From contig JBAOHL010000004.1 of the NCBI GenBank assembly GCA_037045045.1, positions 434,001-498,000 of the forward strand: 64,000 nt of DNA, read 5' to 3'. The translations under genes and the position numbers were made by a program. The notes below the pieces were generated by a model. It was not told where the DNA came from. It worked only from the letters and a program-made list of their open reading frames with translations, and did not search any database. Every line of letters starts with the position of its first letter. Positions within the stretch are counted from its first letter, which is position 1. This document shows positions 60,766 through 64,000 of this stretch, piece after piece. The DNA comes from Phosphoribacter sp037045045. GTDB lineage: Bacteria > Actinomycetota > Actinomycetes > Actinomycetales > Dermatophilaceae.

Positions 60766-60960
60766 CCCCCGCGCCCCCGCGCCCCGACGCCCCGCGACCC
60801 GACGCGCCGCGCCCCGACGCCCCGCGCCCCGCGCCCCGACGCCCCGCGCCCCGACGCCCCGCGCCCCGACGCCCCGCGCCCCGACGCCCCGCGCCCCGAC
60901 GCCCCGCGCCCCGACGCCCCGCGCCCCGACGCCCCGCGCCCCGACGCCCCGCGCCCCGAC
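60766..60960. repeat. 15-bp minisatellite upstream of dnaB
   Basis: Eight exact units GCCCCGCGCCCCGAC from 60841 to 60960, preceded by degenerate copies back to about 60766. All frames are open across it, producing meaningless APRPD-type translations. It occupies part of the 620-base gap between DUF2277 and dnaB; the rest of that gap (60961-61308) shows no gene. Confidence 0.93.
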
Positions 60961-61308
60961 TCGCCCGAGACTTCTTGCCGTCCACAGCTGTGGACGTCCT
61001 GGCCTGCGGGGCCCGGCCCGCGGACCCCCGCCGTCCCCAGGTGCCCAGCGCTTTCCCCCAGCTTTCCCACCCCTGAACTCGGCGTGTCGCACACCTTGTC
61101 CACAGCGGTGCCCACAGGGGGTGGTTGTCCCGCGCCGACGCCCGTGCGTAGGGTGGGCGACGCCGGGGTGGACGGCAGTCGACGACGACGAATCCGCAGG
61201 TCAACGGGGCCTTCCAGGGTCTGCTTCGGCCTGCCCGGAGGGATTGTCAGACGCGAATGGCAGGATCTCGAACAGACGTTCGGGCCGGTTGGGCAGACGG
61301 AGGCGACG

Positions 61309-63792
61309 GTGTCGATCCACGAGCTGTTCCCCGGACCTCCCGACGGCCCGGACGAGCGGCTGCCTCCCCAAGACGTGCACGCCGAGCAGTCGGTGCTCGG
61401 CGGCATGCTGCTGTCCAAGGACGCCATCGCCGACGCCGTCGAGGTGGTGCGGGGCGCGGACTTCTACCGCCCGGCCCACGAGTCGATCTACGACGCGATC
61501 CTCGACCTCTACGGTCGGGGCGAGCCGGCCGATGCCGTCACCGTCGCCGACGAGCTGACCAAGCGCGGTGACCTCGCGCGGATCGGCGGGCAGGCCTACC
61601 TGCACCAGCTCATCGCCTCGGTGCCGACCGCCGCCAACGCCGGGTACTACGCCCAGATCGTCGCCGAGCGCGCGGTGCTGCGCCGCCTCGTCGAGGCCGG
61701 CACCAAGATCGTCCAGCTCGGCTACGCCCAGGCCGGCGGCGACGTCGAGGACATCGTCAACGCCGCGCAAGCCGAGGTCTACGCCGTCTCGGACAAGCGC
61801 GGCGGCGAGGACTACATCGCCCTCGGGGACATCCTCGAGATGACGGTCGACGAGATTGAGGTGGCCTCGGGCAAGTCCGGTGAGATGACCGGCGTGCCGA
61901 CCGGCTTCACCGATCTCGACTCGCTGACCAACGGGCTGCATCCGGGGCAGATGGTCGTGCTCGCGGCCCGCCCGGCGATGGGCAAGTCCACGCTCGGCTT
62001 GGACATCGCCCGCTGCGCGGCGATCAAGCACAAGATGGCCTCGGTCGTCTTCTCGTTGGAGATGAGCAAGACCGAGATCACCATGCGGCTGCTGTCGGCC
62101 GAGGCGCAGATCCAGTTGCAGCACATGCGTAAGGGCACGATGCGCGACGAGGACTGGCAGCGCCTGGCCGCGACGATGGGCCGGGTGTCGGACGCACCGC
62201 TGTACATCGACGACTCGCCGAACATGTCGCTCATGGAGATCCGGGCCAAGTGCCGCCGGCTCAAGCAGCGCAACAATCTCAAGCTCGTCATCATCGACTA
62301 CCTGCAGCTGATGACCTCGGGCAAGCGCGTGGAGAGCCGCCAGCAGGAGGTCTCGGAGTTCTCCCGCGCGCTCAAGCTACTCGCCAAGGAGCTGGAGGTT
62401 CCGGTCGTGGCGATCTCGCAACTCAACCGTGGCCCGGAGCAACGCACCGACAAGCGCCCACTCATGGCCGACCTGCGCGAGTCGGGGTGCCTGACCGCCG
62501 ATACCGGGGTGCTACGCGCCGACACCGGGGCCGAGACGAGCCTCGGGGAGCTGTATGCCGCGGGCGCTCGCGACGTGCCGGTGTGGGCGTTGGACGAGTC
62601 GCTGCGCTACGTCCGGCGGCATCTGACCCATGTGTTCCCGACCGGGCGCCGCCCGGTGTTCCGGCTCACCCTCGCCTCGGGCAAGCAGGTGCGCGCGACG
62701 GCGAACCACCCCTTCCTCACGTATGCCGGGTGGCGGGCCCTGCGCGACCTGCGCACCGGCGCCCGGGTCGCGGTGCCGCGGCACGTCCCGGCCCCGGCGT
62801 GGTTCGAGCCATGGGACGACGCGCGGATCATCTTGTTGTCGCGGCTGCTCGGCGACCCCGACTTCGCCGTCGACCGCTCCAAGCCCAACGACGCCTGGAG
62901 CTGGACCCGGGGCCTGCGGCTCGGCAAGGTCGAGTGGCACGAGCGGCGGGTGCCTCAGCAGCTCTTCTACGCGCCGAAGGGGCAGATCGCCCTGTTCCTG
63001 TCGCACCTGTGGTCCGACCACGGCACGGTCAAGGTCGCCGACGACGGCCAGCGCGGCCGGATCGCCCTGACGACGACCTCGCGGCACTTCCTCGAGGACC
63101 TGTCGCGGCTGCTCCTGCGGTTCGGCATCTCGACTCGCGTCCGGCGCAAGGGCGAGCGCAGTGGGCCTGACGTGGCCGGCGGGCACGCGGCATACCGACT
63201 CACGGTGAGCGGTCAGGACAGCCAGCGCCGATTCCTGCAGGAGGTCGGTGTGCACGGCCGGTATGCCGCGACGGCCGAGCGGCTGTTGTCGATCGTGCGC
63301 GAGAGCGAGACCCAGACCGCGCCGGCGCGGGTGGCCTCGGCGAGCGAGCCGGTGTGGGAGACGGTGCGCGAGGTGCTCGCCGGGCGCGGTGGCGTGGCGT
63401 CGATGCCGTTCGCCGTGGCGTCCGGGGGCGAGGCGCTGGGCGCGGTCGCGGCGGCGCTCGACGACGCCGAGTTGGACCTGCACGCGGTCAACGACGTGCT
63501 GTGGGACGAGGTCGCGTCGGTGGAGGCCGACGGGGTGGAGGAGGTGTTCGACGCGACGGTGGTCGGCGGGCACAACTTCGTGGCCAACGGGATCGCCGTG
63601 CACAACTCGATCGAGCAGGACGCCGACATGGTGATCCTGTTGCATCGGGACGAGGCGTACGAGAAGGAGAGCCAGCGAGCCGGTGAGGCCGACCTGATCG
63701 TCGCCAAGCACCGCAATGGGCCGACGGACACCATCGTGGTGGCGTTCCAAGGCCACTACAGCCGGTTCACCAACATGGCCTCGTCGTTCTGA
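61309..63792 (+). CDS. dnaB: replicative DNA helicase DnaB containing an intein
   Basis: Hexameric replication-fork helicase. The 828-codon frame contains a 454-residue extein and a 373-residue intein. The N-terminal domain (PPQDVHAEQSVLGGMLLSKD) is followed by the RecA-like motor: Walker A AARPAMGKSTLGLD, SVVFSLEMSKTEITMRLLSA, Walker B LVIIDYLQLM and AISQLNRGPEQR. The intein interrupts DLRESG/SIEQDADMVILLHR. The mature end is TIVVAFQGHYSRFTNMASSF. GTG 61309 (VSIHELFPGPPDGPDERLPP) has GGAGG six bases upstream; longer frames enter the minisatellite. Confidence 0.95.
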   Translation: MSIHELFPGPPDGPDERLPPQDVHAEQSVLGGMLLSKDAIADAVEVVRGADFYRPAHESIYDAILDLYGRGEPADAVTVADELTKRGDLARIGGQAYLHQLIASVPTAANAGYYAQIVAERAVLRRLVEAGTKIVQLGYAQAGGDVEDIVNAAQAEVYAVSDKRGGEDYIALGDILEMTVDEIEVASGKSGEMTGVPTGFTDLDSLTNGLHPGQMVVLAARPAMGKSTLGLDIARCAAIKHKMASVVFSLEMSKTEITMRLLSAEAQIQLQHMRKGTMRDEDWQRLAATMGRVSDAPLYIDDSPNMSLMEIRAKCRRLKQRNNLKLVIIDYLQLMTSGKRVESRQQEVSEFSRALKLLAKELEVPVVAISQLNRGPEQRTDKRPLMADLRESGCLTADTGVLRADTGAETSLGELYAAGARDVPVWALDESLRYVRRHLTHVFPTGRRPVFRLTLASGKQVRATANHPFLTYAGWRALRDLRTGARVAVPRHVPAPAWFEPWDDARIILLSRLLGDPDFAVDRSKPNDAWSWTRGLRLGKVEWHERRVPQQLFYAPKGQIALFLSHLWSDHGTVKVADDGQRGRIALTTTSRHFLEDLSRLLLRFGISTRVRRKGERSGPDVAGGHAAYRLTVSGQDSQRRFLQEVGVHGRYAATAERLLSIVRESETQTAPARVASASEPVWETVREVLAGRGGVASMPFAVASGGEALGAVAAALDDAELDLHAVNDVLWDEVASVEADGVEEVFDATVVGGHNFVANGIAVHNSIEQDADMVILLHRDEAYEKESQRAGEADLIVAKHRNGPTDTIVVAFQGHYSRFTNMASSF
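62488..63606 (+). other. intein in DnaB (373 residues, endonuclease region reduced)
   Basis: Self-splicing insert. Cys1 begins block A (CLTADTGVLRADTG). Block B carries the T-x-x-H motif in QVRATANHPFLT. Block F is FDATVVGGHNFVANG and block G ends IAVHN before extein Ser. This is the same DRESG/S insertion point as the cyanobacterial Ssp DnaB intein. The middle shows LAGLIDADG-like relics, LLSRLLGDPDFA and ALFLSHLWSDHG, but the first motif lacks the usual GDG and the stretch after it is much shorter than in the mycobacterial DnaB intein, so homing activity is doubtful. Confidence 0.93.
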
Positions 63793-64000
63793 CCGGCTGT
63801 TGTCGAGATGCAGCGAAGACTTCACAAACGCCGAAGCTATGAATCATAAACGCTGTGTTATGGATTGTCGAGATGCACTGAATCTTGTAAGAACGGCCGT
63901 TGATTCTAAGAATTAGCTGACGTTATGCATTTCGGGCGAGTCTCGCGTTGTGGGTTATGGTTCGGTCTGGCCGGTCAAGCCGTTGACTGGGCACGAGCGG
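63793..64000. other. A+T-richer non-coding tail with repeats and palindromes
   Basis: From 63800 to about 63940 the sequence is visibly poorer in G+C than anything nearby. TTGTCGAGATGCA occurs at 63800-63812 and 63865-63877. AACGGCCGTT (63892-63901) and ATTCTAAGAAT (63903-63913) are perfect palindromes. No convincing gene; the frame 63716-63916 is rejected. It could hold a promoter or the edge of an acquired element. Confidence 0.55.

Noticed and set aside
59953..61308. A continuous plus-strand frame that would extend DnaB by more than 400 residues
   Set aside because: It reads antisense to AlkD and DUF2277 and through a G+C-only minisatellite. It is open only because of base composition; GTG 61309 has a ribosome-binding site and a family-like N terminus.
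63716..63916. A 66-residue open frame overlapping the dnaB end
   Set aside because: It lies mostly inside dnaB in another frame and ends in A+T-rich non-coding sequence; no start signal or family similarity.
1..64000. GGTATGCC as a replication-polarised (KOPS-like) motif
   Set aside because: Occurrences are about equally split between the two orientations within this single stretch, without a visible switch point.

Overview
The window is a high-G+C (roughly 70%) chromosomal segment from an actinobacterium. GTG starts are common, 4-nt gene overlaps are frequent, and the gene content is typically actinobacterial: rodA-pstP-fhaB-fhaA, an LCP cell-wall ligase, an F420-type reductase and an intein in DnaB. 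The impression is of the Intrasporangiaceae/Dermatophilaceae area, but no 16S gene is present and this placement is inference. The division/kinase operon at one end and rpsF-ssb-rpsR-rplI plus dnaB at the other are blocks that usually lie near the origin in actinobacteria. dnaA and oriC themselves are not in view.

Layout. 1-4.6 kb: minus-strand end of the rodA/pstP/fhaB/fhaA operon, with an apparent frameshift in fhaB, then a small secreted protein. 4.9-7.2 kb: a tRNA-Leu(CAG) whose 3' end abuts two tandem, decayed IS481-family elements. 7.2-15.7 kb: an accessory island with a Phd/VapC toxin-antitoxin pair, a polytopic membrane protein and a Type I restriction locus in which hsdM is internally deleted and hsdS carries an in-frame stop, while a NucS-like nuclease gene and hsdR look intact. 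15.8-22.3 kb: a frameshifted AlkA-type glycosylase, a SWIM zinc-finger/DUF6493 pair and three small orphan genes. 22.4-36.4 kb: housekeeping and metabolic genes (proline iminopeptidase, F420-dependent reductase with a divergent TetR gene, cation/proton antiporter, glycolate oxidase glcDF, Lon-N, CHAD and RidA proteins, an OmpR-type two-component pair).

36.5-40.1 kb is a five-gene operon that looks like an electron-transfer module: exported Ala-rich protein, ApbE flavin transferase, ferric-reductase-like membrane protein, NuoF-like flavoprotein and a 3Fe-4S ferredoxin. 40.2-45.2 kb has ornithine aminotransferase, an ECF sigma factor fused to a zinc-finger anti-sigma domain, two DinB-like genes and a MOSC protein, separated by tandem repeats. 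45.4-50.4 kb holds the ribosomal/ssb operon, an LCP protein, a MauE/DoxX-like protein and a MATE exporter. 50.4-51.2 kb is a 0.77-kb block of perfect tandem repeats. 51.2-60.7 kb carries a NitT/TauT-type ABC importer, a NatAB-like exporter, a NarL-type two-component system, AlkD and DUF2277. The window closes with a 15-bp minisatellite, dnaB with an intein whose homing-endonuclease region looks reduced, and an A+T-richer non-coding tail.

Two themes run through the window. First, tandem repeats with units of 5, 15, 21, 40, 52, about 82 and 155 bp occur both between and inside genes. Second, the oligomer GGTATGCC/GGCATACC is strikingly frequent although TAT- and ATA-containing words are otherwise rare in this DNA. 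Several apparent frameshifts (fhaB, IS481 transposase, alkA-like, dinB-like, hsdM) could be genuine decay or sequencing errors; raw reads would decide.
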